Below, one piece after another: positions 1 to 7,241 of a stretch of DNA of 32,032 nt; the stretch's first letter is position 1, and every line of letters starts with the position of its first letter. Source of the stretch: Cytophagaceae bacterium (lineage in GTDB: Bacteria; Bacteroidota; Bacteroidia; Cytophagales; Spirosomataceae). Location: contig CANFWR010000014.1 in assembly GCA_947450865.1 (NCBI GenBank), forward strand, positions 1 to 32,032. Reading direction: 5' to 3'. The notes under the pieces were generated by a model. That model saw nothing but the letters and a program-made list of their open reading frames with translations, searched no databases and was not told the DNA's origin. A program made the position numbers and the translations under genes.

Positions 1-1114
1 TGGCATAAGGCATCGCTAAAATAGAAGCCCAAGCCATTCCCACACCCACCATACTGAATATCAGCAAATGTGGATCAGAAATGAAATAGATAGAAATTAA
101 TCCCAAACCACCGGCAATTAACGAAACTGCGTGCGTCGCTTTATTTCCAATTGACTTTGCAATACGTGGTAAAAAAATGGCATAAACAGCTGAAACCGCA
201 CTATAAACACCGAAAATAATACCCACCCAGTTGGCCGCATTTTGGAATTCAGGCGAACTATGGTCGTCCATCGGTAATCCATAAACGTGGTGCGCAATCG
301 CAGGAGTGGAGAATACCCACATCGAGAATAAGGCAAACCAAGAGAAGAATTGCACCACACCTAATTGGCGCATCGTGAAAGGCATTTCCTTGATGTAACG
401 GAAAACAGACCAAATCGAATCGGTAGTACCTTCTTCCTCAAAACCCATCGCCTCGCGCTCTGCAGGAGAATATTCTTTAGTCGTGGCAATCGTCCAAACA
501 ATCGCAGAAATAAACACAGCAGCCCCTACATAAAAACTATATAATACATTATCAGGAATTTGGCCTTCCGCAGCATCCTTTGAAATACCGAACCAATTAC
601 CAAACATATAAGGTAACCAAGAACCTACTACCGCTCCAATACCAATCAAGAAAGTCTGAATCGAAAAGCCCAGCGTATTTTGTTCCTCTGGTAAATTATC
701 CGCCACTAATGCTCTAAACGGCTCCATTGCCACGTTAAATGACGCATCCATCATCATTAAAATACCCGCACCCACAATCATAGGTGGGATAAAATTCGCT
801 AAGGCACCCGCATGAGGGAAAAAGAACAAAGCTGTGGCAGCCAGAATTGCTCCCGTTAAGAAGAAAGGTTTTCTTCGACCTAAACCATTCCAGGTTCGGT
901 CTGAATAAAAACCAATAATCGGCTGAATAATCATTCCTGTTAAAGGCGCAGCTAACCAAAACCAAGATAATTGCTCCACATCTGCACCGAAGTTTTGAAG
1001 TACACGAGAGGCATTACCGTTTTGTAAGGCAAAACCGAACTGAATGCCTAAAAATCCGACACTCATATTAAAGATTTGGCCATTACTTAAACGCGGCTTA
1101 GTAAATGTTTTCAT
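1..1114 (-). CDS. MFS sugar (maltose-type) symporter, SLC45/GPH-like, partial
   Basis: Integral inner-membrane transporter, probably a proton-coupled importer of maltose or a related disaccharide. The ATG lies at 1112-1114, and the frame stays open to base 1, so about 371 N-terminal residues are visible and the C-terminus is missing. The protein has many hydrophobic helices and an MFS motif A after the second helix (residues 68-82, G-F-Y-S-D-R ... G-R-R-K). A motif of this form followed by an 'RKPFF'-type sequence is typical of SLC45/GPH sucrose and maltose carriers in Bacteroidota. The start is only 6 bases past the amylase stop, so the two are co-transcribed. The substrate is inferred from the neighbouring amylase, maltose phosphorylase and beta-phosphoglucomutase, not from the sequence alone. 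Confidence 0.82.
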   Translation of the reverse strand, partial: MKTFTKPRLSNGQIFNMSVGFLGIQFGFALQNGNASRVLQNFGADVEQLSWFWLAAPLTGMIIQPIIGFYSDRTWNGLGRRKPFFLTGAILAATALFFFPHAGALANFIPPMIVGAGILMMMDASFNVAMEPFRALVADNLPEEQNTLGFSIQTFLIGIGAVVGSWLPYMFGNWFGISKDAAEGQIPDNVLYSFYVGAAVFISAIVWTIATTKEYSPAEREAMGFEEEGTTDSIWSVFRYIKEMPFTMRQLGVVQFFSWFALFSMWVFSTPAIAHHVYGLPMDDHSSPEFQNAANWVGIIFGVYSAVSAVYAIFLPRIAKSIGNKATHAVSLIAGGLGLISIYFISDPHLLIFSMVGVGMAWASILAMPYA

Positions 1115-1120
1115 AGGTTT

Positions 1121-2878
1121 TTATAGTGAAATAATGATCGCTGAATTGGAGGGAATTTGAATACGATTTCCTTCGAATTTCCCAGCTTGAGCAGCAGGAG
1201 GGACGAACGATTTGATTGATTTAAGAGAATAGGACTTAATTCCCATCATATCCAAGGCTAACGTAGGTATTTCGATGTTAAAATCGTGATTGACTGAATC
1301 AAAATTACAAATGATTAAGTTGCGTCCTTTATCTGTATAGCGTAAATAAGCATACACCTTATTTTTCGGATAAGTTGCGTTTTGAGCATATTGAAGATCA
1401 AAAAACTTTCCTTTTTGAATCACTTCGCTCGAATTAATCCAAGCTAACAATTCGGTATAGAAAGAATCTATTTCTTTTTCAGCAGCAGTTAATTTACCTC
1501 CGTCAAATTTTCCACCATTTAGCCAGCGCTGGTGTGTATCTACCCGATAGAAATCAAACATCGTCGTACGGTCGTCTGCCTCATTAAACCCTTCGATTTC
1601 TTGCGCTTTCTCCCCAAACTCTTGACCAAAATAAATCATCAAAGGACCATCGTGCATACTGGCAGTCAACACCATTCCTGGAATCGTAGACCAAAAATTA
1701 GAGGCCGCAAAGCCTGGTGAATTCAAACGCGTCTCATCGTGGTTTTCTAAGAAACGTAACATATGATTTGCAAAATCACCAGATTCATTTTGCCAAACAC
1801 GAGTAATATCAGCCGTAGTTGCACCAGGTTTCTTTTCCATAATATGACGAATTCCGTCATAAAGACCTACTTTATCATATAAATAGTCAAAACCACCTTT
1901 AAAAATATAATTTCTGTATTCTTGAGGATTATATATTTCTGCGATAAATACGGCCTCTGGATTTAGGGCTTTCACCTTAGGAATCGCATAGGCCCAAAAT
2001 TCTACTGGCACCATCTCTGCCATATCACAACGGAAACCATCCACACCCTTTTTGGTCCAATACACTAACACATCTGTCATTTTCAACCACGTATCCGGAA
2101 TCGGGTCAAAATGAGTCTGATTACCGTGTTGAAGATCAACACCGTAGTTCAACTTCACCGTTTCAAACCAATCGTGAATCGATGGTTGCGCGGAGAAAAC
2201 GTTGTTTCCGCTCACTTTAGCCGGAATCTCGATGTAAGGGACTGTCACCGGTACTGGCGGATTCACCCCCGTAGGAATGGTAAATTGCGTACCCGGTAAA
2301 TAATAAAAATTATTACTAGGAGAAAAGGAAAGATCCTTGTTATCATTTTGGCCAAAATCAACAACACCTGCCGGTTTCTGATCTGAATGATAAGCTCTAG
2401 CTAAGTGATTAGGCACAAAGTCCAAGACTAATTTTAAATCCGCTTGATGCACCCGATCTAACATAGCAGCGAATTCCTGCATGCGTTCTGCTGGTTTATC
2501 TGCTAAAAATGGATTCACATCATAATAATCCTTAATCGCAAAGGGCGAACCAGCTCGACCTTTCACCACCTGTGGATGATCTAAAGGCGAACCAAAAGCG
2601 GAAAAATCCTCCATCGTCGCGTGCTCTAAAATTCCCGTCGTATATAAATGAGAATAGCCTTTCTTTTTCAAGGCTTGTAAACCCTTCATAGATACATCTT
2701 TGAACTTCGTTACCCCATTTTCAGCAGCAGAACCGTTTCTTTTGACAGCTGTATTTTGATTTCCCCAAAGATGAAACATCATTTGGTAAACCACATGTTT
2801 ATCAGTTTTTACGGTTTTCTGAGCCATAAGGGGATACATTAAGAAGGCGGACAATAGAACAAGATAAAATTTACGCAT
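1121..2878 (-). CDS. Secreted GH13 alpha-amylase family enzyme
   Basis: A 585-residue glycoside hydrolase of family 13, probably cutting alpha-1,4-glucans (starch, glycogen, maltodextrin) in the periplasm or outside the cell. Residues 1-20 form a type I signal peptide ending in 'LMAQ'. All four GH13 regions are visible: DFVPNH (153-158), GFRCD with nucleophile D285, IAEI with acid/base E314, and ENHD with stabiliser D381. A C-terminal beta domain fills roughly residues 490-585. No starch-binding module or lipobox is seen. The gene is first in a leftward operon with the sugar transporter and divergent from beta-phosphoglucomutase across a 98-base gap. It could also be a cyclomaltodextrinase or neopullulanase type; the motifs do not settle the exact specificity. 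Confidence 0.9.
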   Translation of the reverse strand: MRKFYLVLLSAFLMYPLMAQKTVKTDKHVVYQMMFHLWGNQNTAVKRNGSAAENGVTKFKDVSMKGLQALKKKGYSHLYTTGILEHATMEDFSAFGSPLDHPQVVKGRAGSPFAIKDYYDVNPFLADKPAERMQEFAAMLDRVHQADLKLVLDFVPNHLARAYHSDQKPAGVVDFGQNDNKDLSFSPSNNFYYLPGTQFTIPTGVNPPVPVTVPYIEIPAKVSGNNVFSAQPSIHDWFETVKLNYGVDLQHGNQTHFDPIPDTWLKMTDVLVYWTKKGVDGFRCDMAEMVPVEFWAYAIPKVKALNPEAVFIAEIYNPQEYRNYIFKGGFDYLYDKVGLYDGIRHIMEKKPGATTADITRVWQNESGDFANHMLRFLENHDETRLNSPGFAASNFWSTIPGMVLTASMHDGPLMIYFGQEFGEKAQEIEGFNEADDRTTMFDFYRVDTHQRWLNGGKFDGGKLTAAEKEIDSFYTELLAWINSSEVIQKGKFFDLQYAQNATYPKNKVYAYLRYTDKGRNLIICNFDSVNHDFNIEIPTLALDMMGIKSYSLKSIKSFVPPAAQAGKFEGNRIQIPSNSAIIISL

Positions 2879-2890
2879 ATAATTTAAAAT

Positions 2891-2906
2891 AAACTGTCTA
2901 GCACAG
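2891..2906. promoter_or_regulatory. Candidate operator, copy 1 (AAACnnnCTAGCACAG)
   Basis: This 16-bp box shares 13 positions (AAAC, three variable bases, CTAGCACAG) with 3627-3642, upstream of the maltose phosphorylase. It lies 13-28 bases before the amylase ATG and upstream of the beta-phosphoglucomutase promoter, so one bound regulator could act on both directions. A LacI-type regulator would be expected for such a locus but none is in the window. The operator role is inferred. Confidence 0.4.
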
Positions 2907-2919
2907 CAGAAAAAGGTTT

Positions 2920-2947
2920 TTTGGCAGATGTAAATGTAATAATTTTG
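2920..2947 (+). promoter_or_regulatory. Promoter of beta-phosphoglucomutase
   Basis: TTTG at 2920-2923, a 16-base spacer, then TAATTTTG at 2940-2947, matching the Bacteroidota TTTG/TAnnTTTG promoter pattern. The -7 element ends 29 bases before the ATG at 2977. The spacer is slightly shorter than usually quoted for this phylum. Confidence 0.5.
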
Positions 2948-2976
2948 CTAATCTTTAAAACAATCCTTACCTAAAT

Positions 2977-3624
2977 ATGTCTTACAAAGCCTGCCTTTTT
3001 GATCTCGACGGAGTATTAGTTGATACAGCGATTTACCACTTCCAAGCTTGGAAAATGCTAGGAGAGAATTTCAACTACCAATTAACCGAAGAGCATAACG
3101 AACAATTAAAAGGCGTTTCCAGAGTAGAATCATTGAATCGCATTTTGGACTGGGCCTCTTTTTCGGCTACGGAAGAGCAAAAGGAAGCATGGTTAAAAGA
3201 GAAAAACGATAATTACCTACACTTAATTTCGAATATGAATCCATCCGAAATCCTTCCAGGTGTGGTGGATTTTTTAGGCCAAATTAAAGCAGAGGGCTAT
3301 AAAATCGCCTTGGGTTCCGCCAGCAAGAATGCAGAGATCATCCTAGAAAAGACAGGTTTAATGCCTTGGTTTGATCTTATCATAGATGGCAATAAAGTAA
3401 GTAAAAGCAAGCCAGATCCAGAAGTATTCTTGAAAGGAGTCGAAGGCCTTGGTTTTACTCCGGCAGAATGTATCGTTTTCGAAGACGCCCAAGCTGGGGT
3501 AGAGGCAGCGATAAATGGGGGAATGAAGGTCATTGGAATAGGAGAGGGATCTGTTTTAAGCGATGCGGATAAGGTAATTCCGAACTTTGTTGGAATAAAA
3601 TCGGCTGAATTACTTCTTTTTTAA
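2977..3624 (+). CDS. pgmB: Beta-phosphoglucomutase (HAD superfamily)
   Basis: Cytosolic enzyme converting beta-glucose-1-phosphate to glucose-6-phosphate. The 215-residue length fits the family. HAD motif I is FDLDGVLVDT, with nucleophile D9 and acid/base D11; motif II is GSAS (113-116); the motif III lysine lies in SKSKPDP (K145); motif IV acids are E169 and D170. The cap-domain motif LKGVSR (44-49) is characteristic of beta-PGM rather than of other HAD phosphatases. It precedes a GH65 phosphorylase by 80 bases, and maltose phosphorylase makes exactly its substrate. It has its own upstream promoter-like element and diverges from the amylase. Another sugar-phosphate phosphatase is unlikely given the context. 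Confidence 0.93.
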   Translation: MSYKACLFDLDGVLVDTAIYHFQAWKMLGENFNYQLTEEHNEQLKGVSRVESLNRILDWASFSATEEQKEAWLKEKNDNYLHLISNMNPSEILPGVVDFLGQIKAEGYKIALGSASKNAEIILEKTGLMPWFDLIIDGNKVSKSKPDPEVFLKGVEGLGFTPAECIVFEDAQAGVEAAINGGMKVIGIGEGSVLSDADKVIPNFVGIKSAELLLF

Positions 3625-3626
3625 AG

Positions 3627-3642
3627 AAACAGCCTAGCACAG
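3627..3642. promoter_or_regulatory. Candidate operator, copy 2 (AAACnnnCTAGCACAG)
   Basis: Second copy of the box at 2891-2906, directly after the pgmB stop and 25 bases upstream of the -7 element of the maltose phosphorylase. Its core TAGCACA (3635-3641) reappears inverted as TGTGCTA at 3673-3679, overlapping the end of that -7 element. This is the layout expected of paired operators around a promoter. The function is inferred. Confidence 0.4.
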
Positions 3643-3666
3643 AAATGTCCAAAATTTACAATTTTC

Positions 3667-3674
3667 TATTTTTG
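3667..3674 (+). promoter_or_regulatory. -7 element of maltose phosphorylase promoter
   Basis: TATTTTTG matches TAnnTTTG and ends 30 bases before the ATG at 3705. No convincing -33 element is seen, so the promoter may need an activator. It suggests that the phosphorylase can be transcribed separately from pgmB. Confidence 0.4.
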
Positions 3675-3704
3675 TGCTATTGTTAAGATTACCTAATAAA
3701 CCGA

Positions 3705-5978
3705 ATGAAGCAATACCTTAAAATTGATGAGTGGAAGGTTATCGAAGACCAATTCCACCCCGCCTATAACGAAATCACTGAATCCATTTTTTCCCTGGGC
3801 AACGGCCGTATGGGACAAAGAGGGTCTTTTGAGGAAACCTACACAGGGAAAACCTTACAAGGAAATTACGTCGCGGGTGTCTATTACCCAGATAAAACAC
3901 GTGTAGGTTGGTGGAAAAACGGTTATCCAGAATATTTTGCCAAAGTATTAAATGCTGCTAACTGGAATGGATTATCTATCCAAATAGGGGAAGTAGAAGT
4001 CGATTTACACACGAGTGAAATTCATTCCTTTTACCGTGAATTGAATATGAAGGAGGGGTATATCCTTCGTACCTGCGAAATCACGCTTTCGAACGGAAAA
4101 CGTTTAGCCATTGAATCCATCCGCCTAAATAGCATGGCAGATGATGAATCAGGTGTCATTTCCTATTCTATCACACCGCTAAACTTCACCGAAGACATTA
4201 AAGTGAAAGCCTTTATCGATGGAGACATAAAGAACAAGGATTCGAATTACGATGAAAAATTCTGGGATGAGGTAAAAGTGGGTTCGAATTTTGTTTGGTC
4301 TAAAACCAAAAAAACAGGCTTCGAAGTCATTACAGCTCAGCATATCGAGATTAAAGCCGGTGGTCAAAAAGTAGACGCAAAAGCGACTTCAACAACCCGC
4401 GAAAAATATAGTGAGCTTGCTTACACGCTATCAGCAAAGCAAGGCGAAAAATTAACCATCATCAAGTATGCGGTTAATATTAGCTCAGAGAATCACCCAA
4501 CAACTTCCTTTGAAAAGATTGCGTCAGATTACTTAGCACGTATTTCGGCGAAAGGATTTGACCAAATGTTGCAAGAACAAGCAGCTGCTTGGGCAACTAA
4601 ATGGGCCATCAACGATATCATCATTTCTGGTGATGCTTCCGCCCAACAAGGTATTCGTTTCAATATCTTCCAAATGAACCAAACCTATACAGGGGAGGAT
4701 GATCGTTTGAATATTGGACCTAAAGGCTTTACTGGTGAGAAATACGGCGGATCAACCTATTGGGACACAGAAGCCTATTGTATTCCCTTTTATTTAGGAA
4801 CTGCTCCCGCAAAAGTTTCTAAAAACCTGTTAATCTACCGTTGGAAACAATTAGATCGCGCCATTGAAAACGCAGGTAAGCTAGGCTTCAACAAAGGAGC
4901 TGCCCTTTATCCGATGGTAACGATGAACGGAGAAGAGTGCCATAATGAGTGGGAAATCACCTTTGAAGAAATCCACCGTAACGGAGCCATCGCCTATGCG
5001 ATTATGGATTACGTAAATTACACAGACGACCGCAAACACTTAGTGGAATACGGTTGGGAAGTGCTGATCGGAATCGCACGTTTCTGGGCTCAACGCGTAA
5101 ACTGGTCAGAAGACAAGCAAAAATACGTCATGCTAGGCGTAACTGGCCCTAACGAATACGAAAACAACGTTAATAACAACTGGTACACGAATTACATCGC
5201 CACTTGGTGCTTAAAATATACTTTAGAAGTTTACGCAGAGATTCAACAGAATTACCCTGCAGAAGCGGCTGCTAAAATTACTTCCACAGCCTTTGCAAAA
5301 GAAGAAATAGCGCAATTCCAGCACATCATCGAGAACATGTATTTCCCACGCGATGAAAAGCAGGGAATCTATTTACAACAAGATGGTTTCTTAGATAAGG
5401 TTATCGCGCCAGTTGACACCATTGCTGCAGAAAGACCCATTAACCAAAAATGGTCTTGGGATCGCATCCTTCGTTCTTGCTACATCAAACAAGCTGACGT
5501 ATTACAAGGGATTTATTTCTTTGAAGACGATTTCAGCCTAGAAGAATTAGAGCGCAACTATAATTTCTATGAGCCTATCACAGTACACGAATCTTCGTTA
5601 AGCCCTTGCGTTCACAGCATTTTAGCCGCTAAACTAGGCAAAGAAGACAAATCGTACGAATTCTACACACGGGCCGCACGTTTAGACTTAGATGATTACA
5701 ATAATGATACGGAGGATGGTTGCCACATCACGAGTATGGCGGGCACCTGGATGTCGATCATAAAAGGTTTTGGTGGAATGCGCTTAAAGGATCACACCCT
5801 GCATTTCAATCCATTCTTGCCAAAACAGTGGAACGAATTCTCCTTCAAAATCAACTTCCGTGCGAATCAATTAAACATCGCCGTGAAAAAATCAGGGGTG
5901 GAGATTACGAACCTGGCAGGACCGGAGTTGACGGTGATGGTGCATGGGGAAGCTAGACTACTCGAGAGTAGAGATTAG
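3705..5978 (+). CDS. GH65 maltose phosphorylase
   Basis: Cytosolic inverting phosphorylase: maltose plus phosphate gives beta-glucose-1-phosphate plus glucose. At 757 residues it matches the size of characterised maltose phosphorylases (about 750). Seen in order: an N-terminal beta-sandwich domain (about 1-270), a linker, an (alpha/alpha)6 barrel (about 310-680) and a small C-terminal beta domain. The catalytic acid should be E484 in GPNEYENN, by position equivalent to E487 of the Lactobacillus brevis enzyme. The segment ECHNEWEITFEEIHR (411-425) and NNWYTNYIA after the catalytic motif are also typical. Kojibiose or trehalose phosphorylase are alternatives in GH65, but 'NEYENN' instead of 'DEYHEN' and the pgmB neighbour favour maltose. 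The last codons run into a repeat (see 5966-6083). Confidence 0.93.
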   Translation: MKQYLKIDEWKVIEDQFHPAYNEITESIFSLGNGRMGQRGSFEETYTGKTLQGNYVAGVYYPDKTRVGWWKNGYPEYFAKVLNAANWNGLSIQIGEVEVDLHTSEIHSFYRELNMKEGYILRTCEITLSNGKRLAIESIRLNSMADDESGVISYSITPLNFTEDIKVKAFIDGDIKNKDSNYDEKFWDEVKVGSNFVWSKTKKTGFEVITAQHIEIKAGGQKVDAKATSTTREKYSELAYTLSAKQGEKLTIIKYAVNISSENHPTTSFEKIASDYLARISAKGFDQMLQEQAAAWATKWAINDIIISGDASAQQGIRFNIFQMNQTYTGEDDRLNIGPKGFTGEKYGGSTYWDTEAYCIPFYLGTAPAKVSKNLLIYRWKQLDRAIENAGKLGFNKGAALYPMVTMNGEECHNEWEITFEEIHRNGAIAYAIMDYVNYTDDRKHLVEYGWEVLIGIARFWAQRVNWSEDKQKYVMLGVTGPNEYENNVNNNWYTNYIATWCLKYTLEVYAEIQQNYPAEAAAKITSTAFAKEEIAQFQHIIENMYFPRDEKQGIYLQQDGFLDKVIAPVDTIAAERPINQKWSWDRILRSCYIKQADVLQGIYFFEDDFSLEELERNYNFYEPITVHESSLSPCVHSILAAKLGKEDKSYEFYTRAARLDLDDYNNDTEDGCHITSMAGTWMSIIKGFGGMRLKDHTLHFNPFLPKQWNEFSFKINFRANQLNIAVKKSGVEITNLAGPELTVMVHGEARLLESRD

Positions 5979-6083
5979 AGAGTATAGAGAAGAGATAAAC
6001 TATCTCTACCATAAACAAAAAGGGAGCAATTGCTCCCTTTTTGTTTATCCATATCTATACTCTCTACTCTATAATCTCTACTC
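5966..6083. repeat. Large imperfect inverted repeat spanning a convergent gene junction
   Basis: A 12-mer (5966-5977) and an 11-mer (5978-5988) recur as reverse complements at 6072-6083 and 6054-6064. The right copy holds 7 extra bases between the two blocks. The arms enclose the perfect 38-bp terminator palindrome. The maltose phosphorylase stop (5976-5978) lies in the left arm and the desaturase stop (6083-6085) at the outer edge of the right arm. The arms are low-complexity AGAG/TAGAG sequence. Confidence 0.75.
6011..6048. terminator. Bidirectional terminator
   Basis: A perfect 38-bp palindrome with GGGAGCAA/TTGCTCCC in the centre, flanked by A5 on the left and T5 on the right. In RNA from either strand it would give a strong stem followed by a U-rich tract. 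It separates the convergent maltose phosphorylase and desaturase genes. Confidence 0.85.
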
Positions 6084-7081
6084 TATTTTATTAGCTCTAT
6101 ATCCGGCATCGATTGATCCGTCAACGGAACACCATCACGGTCTTTACGTGCAATACGAGAGTATAAACCAAGTTCTTGAGAAAATAAGAAGGTAAAGAAT
6201 AGCTTCACAAAGGAAGTGTGATACTTCAAGTTATCATAAAACTCAGGAGCTGCTGCTTTAAGTTTTGGTAAATTATTCCAAGGCACAGATGGCATATCGT
6301 GGTGTTCATTGTGGTAACCCACATTCATATTAATGCCGTTCAGATTACCATAATACGAATAAGTCTCTTGGTTCTTATCTAACACTAAGAAATGCTCTTG
6401 AATCCAACGCGCTCCTAAAGGATGTAAACCCACTGAAAATAAGAAGCTTAATCCCATATAGGCTAGCGCTGACCAACCCCAGAAATACACAATAACCGCA
6501 TCAAAGGCTATTTGAGCGATAATATTCATAATAACTGGACGATCAAACACCGCTAGTTCGATACAACGCATGGTACGAATTCCCTGAAAGAAAGGGAATA
6601 ACAACAACCAGATCATCTTACCGATGAAATAATTATCGATCAATTTAGCCTCCCAATAATCAGGTAAATCAGCATCTAATTCATGAACGCCCTGAAAAGC
6701 ATGGTGCTTTAAATGAAAATTCTTAAAGGAAATGGCTGTAGGAAATAGGGATGGGAAGTTAGCGATGATTCCCGCTAACACATTCCAAGAATTCTTTTTG
6801 AAAATTAAATTATGAGCAGACTCATGAATACACACAAACAACGTATGCGTAGGGAAGGCCCCAAAAATCCAAGCCACACCCACAATCGCCCACCAAGGAT
6901 AATCCTTAATGAAATAAGCCATGGCGACCTGCATACCTACACAGGCTAAAATCCAAACGAATGTCATCGGATTCTTTCCGATTAAATTCTTCACTTCTGG
7001 ATGCGCTCTCACGATGGCACGTGTACGCGCTCTATGCGGTTCTGGGCCTTCTACCCAATTAAAATCTTTTGATTCGGACAT
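6083..7081 (-). CDS. Sphingolipid delta-4 desaturase-like membrane desaturase (DES1 family)
   Basis: A 332-residue membrane di-iron desaturase. The three histidine boxes are HESAH (86-90), HLKHH (123-127) and HNEHH (257-261). Unlike ordinary bacterial acyl-lipid desaturases, it has the N-terminal motif of eukaryotic dihydroceramide desaturases (DFNWVEGPEPH, then 'HPEVKNLIG', residues 6-35), and its C-terminal stretch ETYSYYG ... NVGYHNEHHD closely follows animal DEGS1 as I remember it. The length also matches DEGS1 (about 323). The family role is to add a 4,5-trans double bond to the long-chain base of ceramides. Several membrane-spanning segments fall between the boxes. Many Bacteroidota make dihydrosphingolipids, so a substrate is plausible, but no sphingolipid synthesis gene is in the window. 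It stands alone, divergent from dnaK. Confidence 0.85.
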   Translation of the reverse strand: MSESKDFNWVEGPEPHRARTRAIVRAHPEVKNLIGKNPMTFVWILACVGMQVAMAYFIKDYPWWAIVGVAWIFGAFPTHTLFVCIHESAHNLIFKKNSWNVLAGIIANFPSLFPTAISFKNFHLKHHAFQGVHELDADLPDYWEAKLIDNYFIGKMIWLLLFPFFQGIRTMRCIELAVFDRPVIMNIIAQIAFDAVIVYFWGWSALAYMGLSFLFSVGLHPLGARWIQEHFLVLDKNQETYSYYGNLNGINMNVGYHNEHHDMPSVPWNNLPKLKAAAPEFYDNLKYHTSFVKLFFTFLFSQELGLYSRIARKDRDGVPLTDQSMPDIELIK

Positions 7082-7102
7082 AATTGTCTAATTTTTAGTA
7101 TG

Positions 7103-7110
7103 CAAATATA
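7103..7110 (-). promoter_or_regulatory. -7 element of the desaturase promoter
   Basis: On the minus strand this reads TATATTTG, an exact TAnnTTTG match, 21 bases upstream of the ATG (7079-7081). The expected transcript would have a leader of roughly 15 bases. No clear -33 element is seen. Confidence 0.5.
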
Positions 7111-7141
7111 CCACATATCGCCATTTTTTCCGTTAGCTCAC

Positions 7142-7173
7142 TGATTTTAAATCAAAAGGTGACAATATGTCAC
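7142..7173. promoter_or_regulatory. Two adjacent dyads between desaturase and dnaK
   Basis: TGATTT-T-AAATCA (7142-7154) is followed four bases later by GTGACA-ATA-TGTCAC (7159-7173); both have perfect 6-bp arms and their centres are 18 bases apart. They lie between two divergent genes and could be operators for either. No CIRCE element (TTAGCACTC-N9-GAGTGCTAA) is present, so HrcA control of dnaK is not supported here. The regulator is unknown. Confidence 0.35.
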
Positions 7174-7241
7174 AAAAGCCTTTGGCCATCTCATATGGCA
7201 CATTCCTTGTATAAATGCTGTCAAAATATTTAAAAATAATC

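Noticed and set aside
7215-7241. Upstream in-frame ATG adding nine residues to DnaK
   Set aside because: DnaK proteins begin with [12 protein letters not shown] or similar; the extra residues have no counterpart, and the second ATG fits the family.
7082-7241. CIRCE/HrcA operator before dnaK
   Set aside because: No TTAGCACTC-N9-GAGTGCTAA or near match is present; the dyads found there have different sequences.
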